Shown in pieces: positions 22,383 through 30,328 of a DNA stretch of 32,182 bases. The notes under the pieces are model-generated. The model was given only the letters and a program-made list of their open reading frames with translations, did no database searches and was not told the origin of the DNA. The DNA comes from a virus. Position 1 is the stretch's first letter, and each line of letters starts with the position of its first letter. The stretch is from the IMG/VR virus record IMGVR_UViG_3300029981_000040, positions 1 to 32,182 of that record. One strand, written 5' to 3'. Made by a program: the position numbers and the translations under genes.

Positions 22383-23552
22383 ATGTGGAACAATTTTGAA
22401 GATGCAGTCGATGACATCAAGCGCGCCAATCCGATCGAAGATGTGGTCAAGGATCTCGGGCATAAGTTCGAGCGCGATTCTGGAAAATATCGCCGGGTAC
22501 CACACACGGGTGGCCTGGTGATCAATACCGCGAAGCAAAACTTTTTTTGGGCGGAGAAAGGCTGGAACGGCGACGTTGTCACCCTGGTTGAAAAAGAAAA
22601 AGGCTGGGAATTCCGCTCAGCGGTTGAATGGCTGGCGGACCGGGCCGGGTTGGATCGCCCGGGCTGGGGCAAGATGGATGACCAGGCGGTCAAGGCCCAC
22701 CGGCTGAAGCTTTCCATCTTCGAAATTTCACAACAGTTGTTTGTGAAATGGTTATGGGAAGATGAGGTCGCGCTCGACTATCTACGCAAGCGTGGCTTCA
22801 GCGATGAGGTCATCCGTATAAGCGGCATGGGCTTCAGCGGTCGAAAGACTGACGCGCAATATAACGAGATGCGCGGACAGTTGGGAATGTATGAAATTGA
22901 TCCGGCTTCGCCTGCTGCTGTTGGTGTGTTGGGCTACCGCGGCGACGTGGCTGCCTGGTCAAAAAAGTACAACGTGGATGTCAGCGAGCACGACTGGGTA
23001 CAGTGGGGCCAGGTATCGGGCCTTATGGGCCGTCCAGGGATCATCTATGCCCACCAATGGGCAGGCAGGACGATCTATTTCACCAGGCGCAACCTGCCCG
23101 GCTACGACACCTTCGAGGATGCAGAAGGCAAAACCAAGGAAATCAAATCTTACAACGTGCCCAAATGTCTTGCCGGAGTGCGCCAACCCTACTTTAACCA
23201 TGTTTATCGGGCGGATGCCGAAGATTGTGTCATTGTCGAAGGTCCTGCAGATGCTGAAACCTTTGGGGTCTGGGGCCTGGCCGCTGTGGCTCTTTGTGGT
23301 GTGCATGCGGAGGATGAAGGAATTCAAAGCCTAAAAGCCAGGCTCAAGAGTCACAAGAAAAAATACCTGCTGCTCGATGACGATCCCACCGGCCGCGCCA
23401 AACGCGAACGCGTGGCACAGGCGATTGGGCCATTGGTGCGGCTGGTGGATTGGTCAGATATGGAACCGGGTGAGGGGCAAATCATTGCCGAGGTCGAAGA
23501 GGTGGAAGACCTGGCCGAAACACAGAAAGACGGAGAGAACACCGATGAGTGA
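22383..23552 (+). CDS. DnaG-like primase with degenerate zinc domain and Toprim
   Basis: A 389-aa protein. ATG 22383 follows GGAGAG (22372-22377); an upstream GTG at 22359 has no site. Residues 15-92 follow the CHC2 primase zinc-domain pattern (ANPIEDVVKDLG, NGDVVTLVEKEKGWEFRSAV, WLADRAGL), but the Cys/His ligands are replaced (VPHT and WAEKG stand where CPFH and CFGC are expected). A Toprim domain follows with Glu286 (VIVEGPAD) and Asp332-Asp334 (LLLDDDPTG). It would make RNA primers or process DNA at the nearby origin-like gap. It overlaps the helicase-type gene by 8 bp. Confidence 0.85.
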   Translation: MWNNFEDAVDDIKRANPIEDVVKDLGHKFERDSGKYRRVPHTGGLVINTAKQNFFWAEKGWNGDVVTLVEKEKGWEFRSAVEWLADRAGLDRPGWGKMDDQAVKAHRLKLSIFEISQQLFVKWLWEDEVALDYLRKRGFSDEVIRISGMGFSGRKTDAQYNEMRGQLGMYEIDPASPAAVGVLGYRGDVAAWSKKYNVDVSEHDWVQWGQVSGLMGRPGIIYAHQWAGRTIYFTRRNLPGYDTFEDAEGKTKEIKSYNVPKCLAGVRQPYFNHVYRADAEDCVIVEGPADAETFGVWGLAAVALCGVHAEDEGIQSLKARLKSHKKKYLLLDDDPTGRAKRERVAQAIGPLVRLVDWSDMEPGEGQIIAEVEEVEDLAETQKDGENTDE

Positions 23553-25365
23553 ACCAGGGAAAGTTGACGCAAATCTGCTGCTCCAGGCATGGCAGACAGG
23601 CGGCATACCGGAAGATGACCAAAAGATCCGCATCCGGGCGCTGCTTGGATTATCCAAGCCCCTGATCATTGCAGTATCCGAACAGGTCGGCCAGATGCCC
23701 GATGAGGACAAGCGCCTCGGCATTTATCGCCTGGTTGACCTGCTGCGCGAGCTGGATGAGAAAGACCGGGAATTCTACCTGCGGCGGGTCGCCAAAAAAG
23801 CCGGTTCAACCGTCGCCGATCTGCGCGGCCTGCTAAAGAGTGGTGAGAAAAAAGGCACCAAGACCGAATCGGATGTTGAGCCAGACCGGATCACAGGCGG
23901 ATGGGTGCAGGGTCATCTGCTCGAATTGGTTTTTGACCCGATCAAGGTGGCCACCTGGTTCGCTGTGCGTTACCCGGATGGCCGCGTAGATCCGCACGTG
24001 GAAAAGATCACCATCGAAGGCAGAACCCTGGCGCCTATCTGGCCGAACTCTATTCTGATCAAAAATGGCGTGCGCATGCCCACCGAAATCTATGAGAAAC
24101 CGCTGCCCGAAAAGGAGCTGCTGGCCATCACAAAAGGGCATATTTACAAGTATTTTGATTTCGGCAGCAATGATTTTTTCGAAGAATTATCACCGCAGTA
24201 TGTAGGCTTCACTTATTTTGCTGATGCTTTTATGGAAACATCTTATATGCGCGCCCTGGGCGACTATGGAACGGGCAAGACCCGCTTTTTGAAGGCGATT
24301 GGCCTGATCTGCTACCGGCCGATCTATGTCACCGGCGGGTCAAGCGCTGCCAGTCTGTATCACTTCCTGGATTTCTACAAAGGCACATTGATCCTGAATG
24401 AAGCGGACTTCGGCCAGAGCGATGAAGCCAGCATCATTGCCAAAATCCTGAACGGCGGCACTGAACGGGATGAAGGCATTTCTAAGATGAAAAAAACGGC
24501 AGACGGGAACATGGAAATTGAGATGTACAACGTGTTCGGCCCCAAGGTGATCGCGACCCGGAAGGGGTTCGATGATAAGGCCATAGAATCGCGCTGCCTG
24601 ACAATGGAAATGGTACCCATGGCGCCGCATCCGCGCATCCCACGGCACCTGCCTCCCAATTATGGCGAAATTACAGCCGAAATCCGCAATCTATGGACTA
24701 CTTACCGCCTGTTCAATGCACAGGAATCGATTCACATCGATGAAACCCAGACAGATTACACCCTGGAAGCGCGGCTCAGCCAGGTCAGCGGACCGCTCAT
24801 GAGCATCATCAGCGATCCGGATGTAAAAGAACAGATGAAGATGTTCATGCGTGAATATAACGAAAGGTCCCAAACTGAGCGCTACGCCACAAAAACCGCC
24901 CGCATTGTGGAAGGCATTCTCAAGGCCTGGGCCTGGGGTCCGGTCTCTGCCAACGTGAACGACGAAAACCGGCTGTATCTTAAGGATATTGCTTTCGCAA
25001 CCAACATAGTCACCGATGATATGAACCACCGCATGGGCGATGACGATGAAGAAGAACGCGTCGATCAGAAGACCGGCCGCAAGACCGGCGGGAAAATGAC
25101 CAGCCGTGGCGTTTCGGGCATCATGGATAAATTTCTGCAACTGCGCACCTGGCGCGCGACAGATGGCATCGATGAATATAAAGGCACGATGTATATCGAC
25201 ATGAATCGGGATCTCGAACGCGTGAAAGCGCTGACCGAACGCTGGGGCGTGAAATGGCTGGAGCGTGGATCTGAAAAACGACCGATAAAGATCAATTTAA
25301 ATGACCCCGAGACTTCCAAGCGTCTGGTACAGCACGATTTACCAACCTATTACACAACCAAATAG
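23545..25365 (+). CDS. Replicative helicase-type P-loop ATPase
   Basis: A 606-aa protein translationally coupled to the primase (8-bp overlap, GGAGAG before ATG 23545). The N-terminal 130 residues are helical and charged. The ATPase core has Walker A GDYGTGKTR (about 239-247) and a Walker B-like strand TLILNEADFG (about 281-290) in which Asn replaces the usual Asp before Glu. An Arg-rich segment, IESRCLTMEMVP, follows. The layout is that of helicase-type ATPases (DUF927/DUF3631-like) found with primases on phages and plasmids. The C-terminal part is charged and probably winged-helix. Confidence 0.75.
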   Translation: MSEPGKVDANLLLQAWQTGGIPEDDQKIRIRALLGLSKPLIIAVSEQVGQMPDEDKRLGIYRLVDLLRELDEKDREFYLRRVAKKAGSTVADLRGLLKSGEKKGTKTESDVEPDRITGGWVQGHLLELVFDPIKVATWFAVRYPDGRVDPHVEKITIEGRTLAPIWPNSILIKNGVRMPTEIYEKPLPEKELLAITKGHIYKYFDFGSNDFFEELSPQYVGFTYFADAFMETSYMRALGDYGTGKTRFLKAIGLICYRPIYVTGGSSAASLYHFLDFYKGTLILNEADFGQSDEASIIAKILNGGTERDEGISKMKKTADGNMEIEMYNVFGPKVIATRKGFDDKAIESRCLTMEMVPMAPHPRIPRHLPPNYGEITAEIRNLWTTYRLFNAQESIHIDETQTDYTLEARLSQVSGPLMSIISDPDVKEQMKMFMREYNERSQTERYATKTARIVEGILKAWAWGPVSANVNDENRLYLKDIAFATNIVTDDMNHRMGDDDEEERVDQKTGRKTGGKMTSRGVSGIMDKFLQLRTWRATDGIDEYKGTMYIDMNRDLERVKALTERWGVKWLERGSEKRPIKINLNDPETSKRLVQHDLPTYYTTK

Positions 25366-25706
25366 CCGAATTAGTGAAGGAGTGAAAGTCTAATGCCCGA
25401 AAACGTGATTTTAAAAATAATTTTTCAACCCGCCCAAGGGGTGATGAGATCTTCACTCTTTCACTTTAGGAGTGGAAGGTCCGATTCAAGCTTCAAAAAT
25501 GGCCGACCCTGGATGAAAAACATGGGAAAACTGGCAAAAACAGGGCTAAAAACCCTAAAAGTGAGTGTTAGTGAACATCCCTATCCAGTAAGTATATATA
25601 TTTTAGATTTTTATTGTATAGGAAAACGGCTGTTTTCTGGAAAAGTGAAGGTCGCGAGGTGTGCAACCTTCACTAGTGAAGGTCGACCTTCACTTTTTGG
25701 AGAAAT
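25366..25706 (+). promoter_or_regulatory. AT-rich regulatory gap with AGTGAAGG-type motifs
   Basis: A 340-bp stretch between the helicase-type gene and the transfer-like block. The motif AGTGAAGG or close variants recur in both orientations (25373, 25381, 25451 inverted, 25471, 25644, 25666 inverted, 25675, 25686 inverted). An A/T-rich run lies at 25590-25620. The segment probably controls the downstream operon and may also contain an origin or transfer site. Confidence 0.6.
25641..25697 (+). promoter_or_regulatory. Nested hairpins of AGTGAAGGT, attenuator-like
   Basis: Four 9-bp arms alternate in orientation: 25644-25652, 25666-25674, 25675-25683 and 25686-25694. The outer arms pair over 14 bp (AAAAGTGAAGGTCG at 25641 with CGACCTTCACTTTT at 25684-25697) and end in a short T run. 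Alternative pairings 1:2, 2:3, 3:4 and 1:4 are all possible, nine bases before ATG 25707. Confidence 0.7.
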
Positions 25707-26159
25707 ATGAAAACTCAAACAGATATGGCACTGTTCGGATTGTTATTAGCGGTCATGGCCGTTTTTGCTTTCGGGATATGGAGCGCCGGGCAAGTGGATG
25801 TCGCTGCGGCTCAGGTGAATGCGCAAGCTGCCGCCGGGCAGCTTCCTATGGCTGAAGTGATCGGCGGCCAGGTTAGCGGTTGGGCGCTTAAAACTATCAT
25901 CGGAATTGTGGCAGTTGCCATTGCCACTGCCGGTGTAGCCTGGGTACGGCAATGGTGGAAGCGGCGCAATGGAAAACGCGCCTGGCGCAGCGGACCAAAT
26001 GCGCAGTGGCAGGGCCAGGAGCGCGGTCCGCGCCAGGTGAATGATGCTGATCTGATGCGCATGATGATGATGCAGCAGATGATGGCAGCAAATAACAACG
26101 GAAAACGGACAAGCAGCACCAGCGCGCCGGTGGATGATGATCTGAATATTGATTTCTAG
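25707..26159 (+). CDS. Two-TM membrane protein of the transfer-like block
   Basis: A 150-aa protein with GGAG at 25699-25702. TM1 (MALFGLLLAVMAVFAFGIW) and TM2 (ALKTIIGIVAVAIATAGVAWV) flank an Ala/Gln-rich external loop. The C-terminal 70 residues are basic, then Met/Gln/Asn-rich (LMRMMMMQQMMAANNN). It is the first gene of a run that leads to the FtsK-type translocase, so it may be a membrane anchor or pore component. No family is recognised. Confidence 0.75.
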   Translation: MKTQTDMALFGLLLAVMAVFAFGIWSAGQVDVAAAQVNAQAAAGQLPMAEVIGGQVSGWALKTIIGIVAVAIATAGVAWVRQWWKRRNGKRAWRSGPNAQWQGQERGPRQVNDADLMRMMMMQQMMAANNNGKRTSSTSAPVDDDLNIDF

Positions 26160-26168
26160 GAGCGAGCT

Positions 26169-27233
26169 ATGAAAAAACAGTTAGTCGGTTTATTGCTCTT
26201 CTGGATGATGACGTTGATGTCATGCAATATGCCAGATGCGAACACGGCAGCCACTCGCAAAACTGCGACGGCTACACCTGAGATTAAGTCGGTTGCAGCT
26301 GGATATTTAGAGCAGAAAATGTTCGATGACATGACGCAGACACAAAACCAGCGGACGGAAGTTGCATTAGGTGCCATCCTGACATTGACTCAACAGGTGC
26401 TGAATGCAACGGCCACAATGGAAGCACATCGAGAAAACTTGCAGGGTACGGCCCGTGCTGACGGGGCAACCCAGCAGGTATGGAAGGTGACTGTGGCGGC
26501 TCAAGTGGCAGCTGATACTGCTACAGCTGAGGCGCATGTTGCGGAAACCCAACAGGCCTATGTGATGGCGACTGGTACAGCACAGAGGATGGCAGTTGAG
26601 TCTACCCGCACGGCAGAAGCCCAGGATACGGAGACACAGCAGGCAGTATTGGGTCTGACTGCCACGATCGCAGCGCGTGAAACGGCTACCGCAGATTACA
26701 AGACCGAGCAGGCCCCATTTGTCCAGGCGCAACAGACGGCGGTCAAGGCGCAGGCTGAAAGTGCAGAACTGGCAGCCAGCCGTGAACGGATGACAAATGG
26801 CGTGATCGCCTGGGGGCCCTGGTTGATTGCCGTGGTGGCCGTGGCAGCCTTTATCTTTGTGACGATTCGCAAAAGCCAGGTGGGGACCATTGATCGCGAT
26901 GAAAACGGCATGATGCCTGGTGTGGTGATATTTAATCATGGTAGAAAGCAGTTTATCGTCCCTGACCGGATGTTCTCACCGGTCCTGACGATGGATCGTA
27001 ATGGCATTTCAGCGCCACAAATGGCGACGCCGGAGCTGCAGGAAGGCACTACGCGGCGCGCGCAAGCCGTTGAAGCGATCAATGCCTTACCACAACAGGC
27101 TCAAAAACAGGGATTTGGCTTAATGGCGCAGACATTTAACACCACTTCGCGACCCGCCATCGAAGTCATGGAACCTGGGCAGGTGCGTGGATGGGTCGAT
27201 GAAGCCGAGACAAAGCTCGGCGAGGAGCTCTAA
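26169..27233 (+). CDS. Lipoprotein with long helical domain and C-terminal TM segment
   Basis: A 354-aa protein. The signal peptide ends in the lipobox LMSC with Cys19. Residues about 30-205 are a long Ala/Thr/Gln-rich helix, with repeats such as TATMEA and TATAEAH, of a kind frequent in Anaerolineae. A TM segment lies near 213-235 (WGPWLIAVVAVAAFIFVTI), followed by a cytosolic domain of about 115 residues. The protein therefore has an outer lipid anchor and an inner domain and could bridge the envelope. It ends on the start codon of the translocase (TAATG), which suggests direct partnership. Confidence 0.8.
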   Translation: MKKQLVGLLLFWMMTLMSCNMPDANTAATRKTATATPEIKSVAAGYLEQKMFDDMTQTQNQRTEVALGAILTLTQQVLNATATMEAHRENLQGTARADGATQQVWKVTVAAQVAADTATAEAHVAETQQAYVMATGTAQRMAVESTRTAEAQDTETQQAVLGLTATIAARETATADYKTEQAPFVQAQQTAVKAQAESAELAASRERMTNGVIAWGPWLIAVVAVAAFIFVTIRKSQVGTIDRDENGMMPGVVIFNHGRKQFIVPDRMFSPVLTMDRNGISAPQMATPELQEGTTRRAQAVEAINALPQQAQKQGFGLMAQTFNTTSRPAIEVMEPGQVRGWVDEAETKLGEEL

Positions 27234-28579
27234 TGTTAGCAATTCAGAATAATTACATGGAAAAGGCGCAGCGAGTTGTGCGGATCGTTGAAGCTGTACT
27301 TGGCAGTCGCACCGGAACGGATCCGGCATTGATTGAACGCTGGGTAATGACACGCACAGATCAGGGCGCGGTCTGGTTGTTTGCTGTCCTGGATGACAGG
27401 CGGCTGCCAAAGTTTGAACCATATGAGGCCGCGGCGCATCATTTATCGTCGAGTTTGCGCGGCATGCCGGTCTTCCTGGGCAATCATACCGGGCTGCGCT
27501 ATGGAATTCTGTTGTCGCAGAAACCCCAGTTGCCCAAGTTGGTCGAATTCCATGGATGGAGACGCGGCGTGATGCAGTTAGGTGTGGATATGCGCGGCCA
27601 GGCAGTTGAAATTGGCTATGGCGAAATCAATCACACACTGGTGGCTGGCATTACCCAGTTTGGTAAGTCTAATTTTCTCAGGCTCATGGCTCTCCAGGCG
27701 CGCGATGAAGGCTGGCAGCTTGCGCTGGCTGACCCGGATGGGCGGACGTTTACGAAATTTGAGCAGGATCCTGCGCTGATCTGCCCTGTGGGCAAGACCC
27801 TGGAAAGCTGCCTGCATGTGATTGGCCGGGTACAAGAGTTGATTAACGAACGCGCAAAGCTGTACGACCAGGCGGGGAATTCTCCGGACGGACTAGATGA
27901 ATACAACGAGTGGGCGCAAGAGAGCAGCATAGAACCCCTGCAGCCAGTCCTGGTCGTTCTGGATGAGTTCAACGGCACGGTGCTTGGCACAGGTGGCGTA
28001 CGTGGTTCGTTTGCCAATGCCGCGACACAGGTGGCCTGGCGCGCGGCGAAATTCGGGATCCGGCTGATACTGGCCGGGCAGGATTTCAGCAAGGACATCG
28101 TTGGACCGGTTCGCGAGCAAATGACAACCCGGATCTGCCTGCGTGTGGCAAACGAGCGTATTTCTGATGTAGTGTTGGGCAAGACCGGCGCCGAACGTCT
28201 GGTGCTGCCTGGCCGGGCTATGACTAATCGATGGGAAACCATCCAGACCTATTTTGTGCCCAAGGCGCTGTTGGTGCGTACTGACTCTAATGGTCTAACG
28301 GATACCGAAAAGCGGATCGCCGAATTTGTTTGGGCGAATTACCGGGGACGTATGACCATGCCTGCTCTGCAGCAGTATGGTCTCGGCGAACGTGCTGCCC
28401 GGCGGGTGCGGGCCGATTGGCAGCAGCGCGGCCTGGCTGAAGTGCGGCCCGATCAGGACAATGCGCTCTGTTTGACCATAAAAATGGATGTCCAGACCGG
28501 TCTGGACGGTCTGGACGCGGTCGTGACGGGTCTGGGCGCCCAGGCCGGTCTGGACGGTAATGGGGTGGTGGAGGCCTAA
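27233..28579 (+). CDS. HerA/FtsK-type DNA translocase ATPase
   Basis: A 448-aa protein without TM segments. Walker A is G139-ITQFGKS146, preceded by VAG in the FtsK/HerA style; Walker B is VLVVLDEF with Asp244 and Glu245. A sensor-like ILAGQDF follows near residue 280. The C-terminal 60 residues before the tail look like a winged helix (MPALQQYGLGERAARRVRADWQ), as in FtsK gamma or TraB, which read DNA motifs. The tail itself is Gly/Leu/Asp-rich, encoded by repeated GGTCTGGAC. It lies in one operon with a lipoprotein and membrane proteins, so it probably moves DNA across the envelope. Confidence 0.85.
   Translation: MLAIQNNYMEKAQRVVRIVEAVLGSRTGTDPALIERWVMTRTDQGAVWLFAVLDDRRLPKFEPYEAAAHHLSSSLRGMPVFLGNHTGLRYGILLSQKPQLPKLVEFHGWRRGVMQLGVDMRGQAVEIGYGEINHTLVAGITQFGKSNFLRLMALQARDEGWQLALADPDGRTFTKFEQDPALICPVGKTLESCLHVIGRVQELINERAKLYDQAGNSPDGLDEYNEWAQESSIEPLQPVLVVLDEFNGTVLGTGGVRGSFANAATQVAWRAAKFGIRLILAGQDFSKDIVGPVREQMTTRICLRVANERISDVVLGKTGAERLVLPGRAMTNRWETIQTYFVPKALLVRTDSNGLTDTEKRIAEFVWANYRGRMTMPALQQYGLGERAARRVRADWQQRGLAEVRPDQDNALCLTIKMDVQTGLDGLDAVVTGLGAQAGLDGNGVVEA
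28490..28555 (+). repeat. GGTCTGGAC repeats at the 3' end of the translocase gene
   Basis: GGTCTGGAC occurs at 28499-28507, 28508-28516 and 28547-28555, with GGTCTGGGC at 28529-28537. The reverse complement, GTCCAGACC, is at 28490-28498 and forms an 18-bp perfect palindrome with the first copy (28490-28507). All copies lie inside the coding region. Confidence 0.85.
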
Positions 28580-29278
28580 ATGGCGAAAAATCGGAGTTTG
28601 CAAATCAGCAGTGTGCTGCTTTACATGGCAGCCTTATACCAGGCAACGCAATATATGCGCGCGGGGGCTTTGATGGATGGCGGCGCAGGTGTTTTGGACT
28701 TTGGTGTCTTGCGCGTTCCATTGGGTCAGATCGGTGGTCTTTTCGCAGGGCTGACCATCAACCTAAGCCTGGCTTACGTGGCCACCAGGCTGCCAAGCAT
28801 CACTGGCAAGAACAGGGAGAAGTATGCAAGATTTGGCTTCTACGGATTGCTGATCATGTCGCCATTGTTGATTGGACCAGTGAACTATGTGCTGATGGAT
28901 GCGCGTGTACTGGCAGGATTTAATATCTTGCGCATGCTGCTCTCGATCTTGTGGGCGTCAGCGATGGATGTCTCAATTGCGCTTGTAGGCATCGTTGACA
29001 AGTCGCTGATTTCGCTGGGTGTCGCTGAAGCGAAACCAGCGACGCTGAAACCTGCTGAAACGAGCGGAAAGCGACGCTCAAAGACGCTGGAAGCGCCGCT
29101 AAGCGTGCCTGTCAGCGTGGTAGCAGCGAAACCAGCGACATTATGGCGATGCGAGTGTGGCTTTGAGACGCTGAATAGAAACCAGTACAGCGGTCACGCT
29201 GGGAAGTGTCCTATCCATAAACAGGCGCACACTGGCAAGCTAATCCCCGTTGAATTGGCCGCAAAGGAGCAAAAATGA
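28580..29278 (+). CDS. Four-TM protein with C-terminal Cys/His zinc motif
   Basis: A 232-aa protein starting directly after the translocase stop. Four hydrophobic segments lie within the first 145 residues (VLLYMAALYQATQYM, IGGLFAGLTINLSLAYV, GFYGLLIMSPLLIGPVNYV, LRMLLSILWASAMDVSIAL). A Lys/Pro/Thr linker contains a repeated AKPATL, encoded by a 14-bp DNA repeat at 29030 and 29126. The last 40 residues carry CECGF and HAGKCPIH, a likely zinc finger. It could form a membrane platform for the translocase and bind DNA by its tail. Confidence 0.75.
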   Translation: MAKNRSLQISSVLLYMAALYQATQYMRAGALMDGGAGVLDFGVLRVPLGQIGGLFAGLTINLSLAYVATRLPSITGKNREKYARFGFYGLLIMSPLLIGPVNYVLMDARVLAGFNILRMLLSILWASAMDVSIALVGIVDKSLISLGVAEAKPATLKPAETSGKRRSKTLEAPLSVPVSVVAAKPATLWRCECGFETLNRNQYSGHAGKCPIHKQAHTGKLIPVELAAKEQK

Positions 29279-29529
29279 ATACCGGAATGATGTGGTTTGA
29301 CAATGATCCGAAGTTAAGTCTTGTACAAAAGGTCATCAAGGCTGCGGACTATTTCCGAAAAAAATACGGGCAGGTGCCAACCTTCTGCGTGGTTCACCCC
29401 ACGGCGATGCCCGCGGATGGCGCAAGCCTTGCGCCACTACAGTTACAGGTCGACGTTGTGACGGTCAAGACGGCACGTTATATCTTGCCCGGTCATCTAT
29501 GGATTGGCACGGAAAAGGAGGACTCATGA
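29275..29529 (+). CDS. Small conserved-looking protein (MWFDND type)
   Basis: An 84-aa protein coupled to the previous gene by ATGA, with AAAGGAGC upstream. The N-terminus MNTGMMWFDNDPK, the YFRKKYG helix and the C-terminal ILPGHLWIG recall small proteins seen in Chloroflexota islands, from memory only. No biochemical role is known to me. It links the transfer-like block to the accessory genes. Confidence 0.65.
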   Translation: MNTGMMWFDNDPKLSLVQKVIKAADYFRKKYGQVPTFCVVHPTAMPADGASLAPLQLQVDVVTVKTARYILPGHLWIGTEKEDS

Positions 29530-30056
29530 GCGAGTACACCCTACTTGAGAATAGATTCGAGTATGAAAAAGGGCTGCAATATCTACAAGTGCTGCGTATC
29601 GGCGCACCGGTCGATCTGGCGGATATAGTTGCCCAGTTCGTGCCCTTACAAAGCCAGGATTGGATTCTGGACTTTGGCGAGAGCTGCGAGGGCAAAACCA
29701 TCCAACGCCATAAACTGGAGATTTATTACCCCTACCGTGACGCGATCCGGCTGCGGCCGCAGGGCTGGACCGGTGACGAGAGCGAGCTGGTCGCCGCAAT
29801 TTTCTGGCGCCGCACAGGCCGTGAACGCTTGAGCGCCATTATCCAGGACGCAGCAGATACATATTGGGCCCGTTATGATGCATTCCCAGGCGCCGCATTT
29901 GTACCAGGCAGCTCCAAAAACATTCCGGAGCAGATGACATTACACGGATGCTGCGAAGGCATCGAGATCCCGATCCGGGCTGCTGCCTGGCTGCCCAGGG
30001 CCAGTGTAATTGTGTGTGGATGGGCATCATGGATGTTAAATCAGGCGGCGATATGA
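29526..30056 (+). CDS. Protein of unknown function
   Basis: A 176-aa protein; ATG 29526 overlaps the upstream stop and follows AAGGAGG. The sequence is mixed alpha/beta with Trp-rich patches (QDWILDFGESCEG, AAAWLPRASVIVCGWASWML). No motif recognised. It is coupled to the next gene at 30053. Confidence 0.65.
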   Translation: MSEYTLLENRFEYEKGLQYLQVLRIGAPVDLADIVAQFVPLQSQDWILDFGESCEGKTIQRHKLEIYYPYRDAIRLRPQGWTGDESELVAAIFWRRTGRERLSAIIQDAADTYWARYDAFPGAAFVPGSSKNIPEQMTLHGCCEGIEIPIRAAAWLPRASVIVCGWASWMLNQAAI

Positions 30057-30316
30057 ACCGAGACGGAGAAACGATTGGGTTCAAGTCATGTCCACGCAAA
30101 CATATCCTGGGTCGAATGCGCATCGATGACGGGGTTGAGATCATGGAACTATTTCGCCAAGCGATTGATTATGGTCAGGATATGCCCGAACAAGTGGATG
30201 TGATCGCGGTCATTATTGGCCGGGTAACTGGGATCCGCTGCTCGATTTGCGGCGGATCGATCGATTGGAATGAAACTAAGCCACGTAGATACGCTGCGCA
30301 CGTGGCATTTGAGTGA
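30053..30316 (+). CDS. Small protein with Cys pair
   Basis: An 87-aa protein, ATGA-coupled to the previous gene. A CSIC motif near residue 63 and a further Cys at 13 hint at metal binding. The rest is unremarkable (EIMELFRQAIDYGQDMPEQV). Function unknown; the coupling suggests it belongs with its neighbour. Confidence 0.6.
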   Translation: MNRDGETIGFKSCPRKHILGRMRIDDGVEIMELFRQAIDYGQDMPEQVDVIAVIIGRVTGIRCSICGGSIDWNETKPRRYAAHVAFE

Positions 30317-30328
30317 AAGGAGATCATT

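Noticed and set aside
25393-25710. A 105-aa rightward reading frame ending with an ATGA overlap on the next gene
   Set aside because: It is composed largely of the AGTGAAGG-type repeats and hairpin arms, has mixed composition and no family resemblance. The overlap is probably chance; the segment is better read as regulatory. The small possibility of a coding role remains.
27631-28242. A 203-aa reading frame antisense to the translocase gene
   Set aside because: It overlays the Walker A and B coding region; high GC keeps the antisense frame open by chance.
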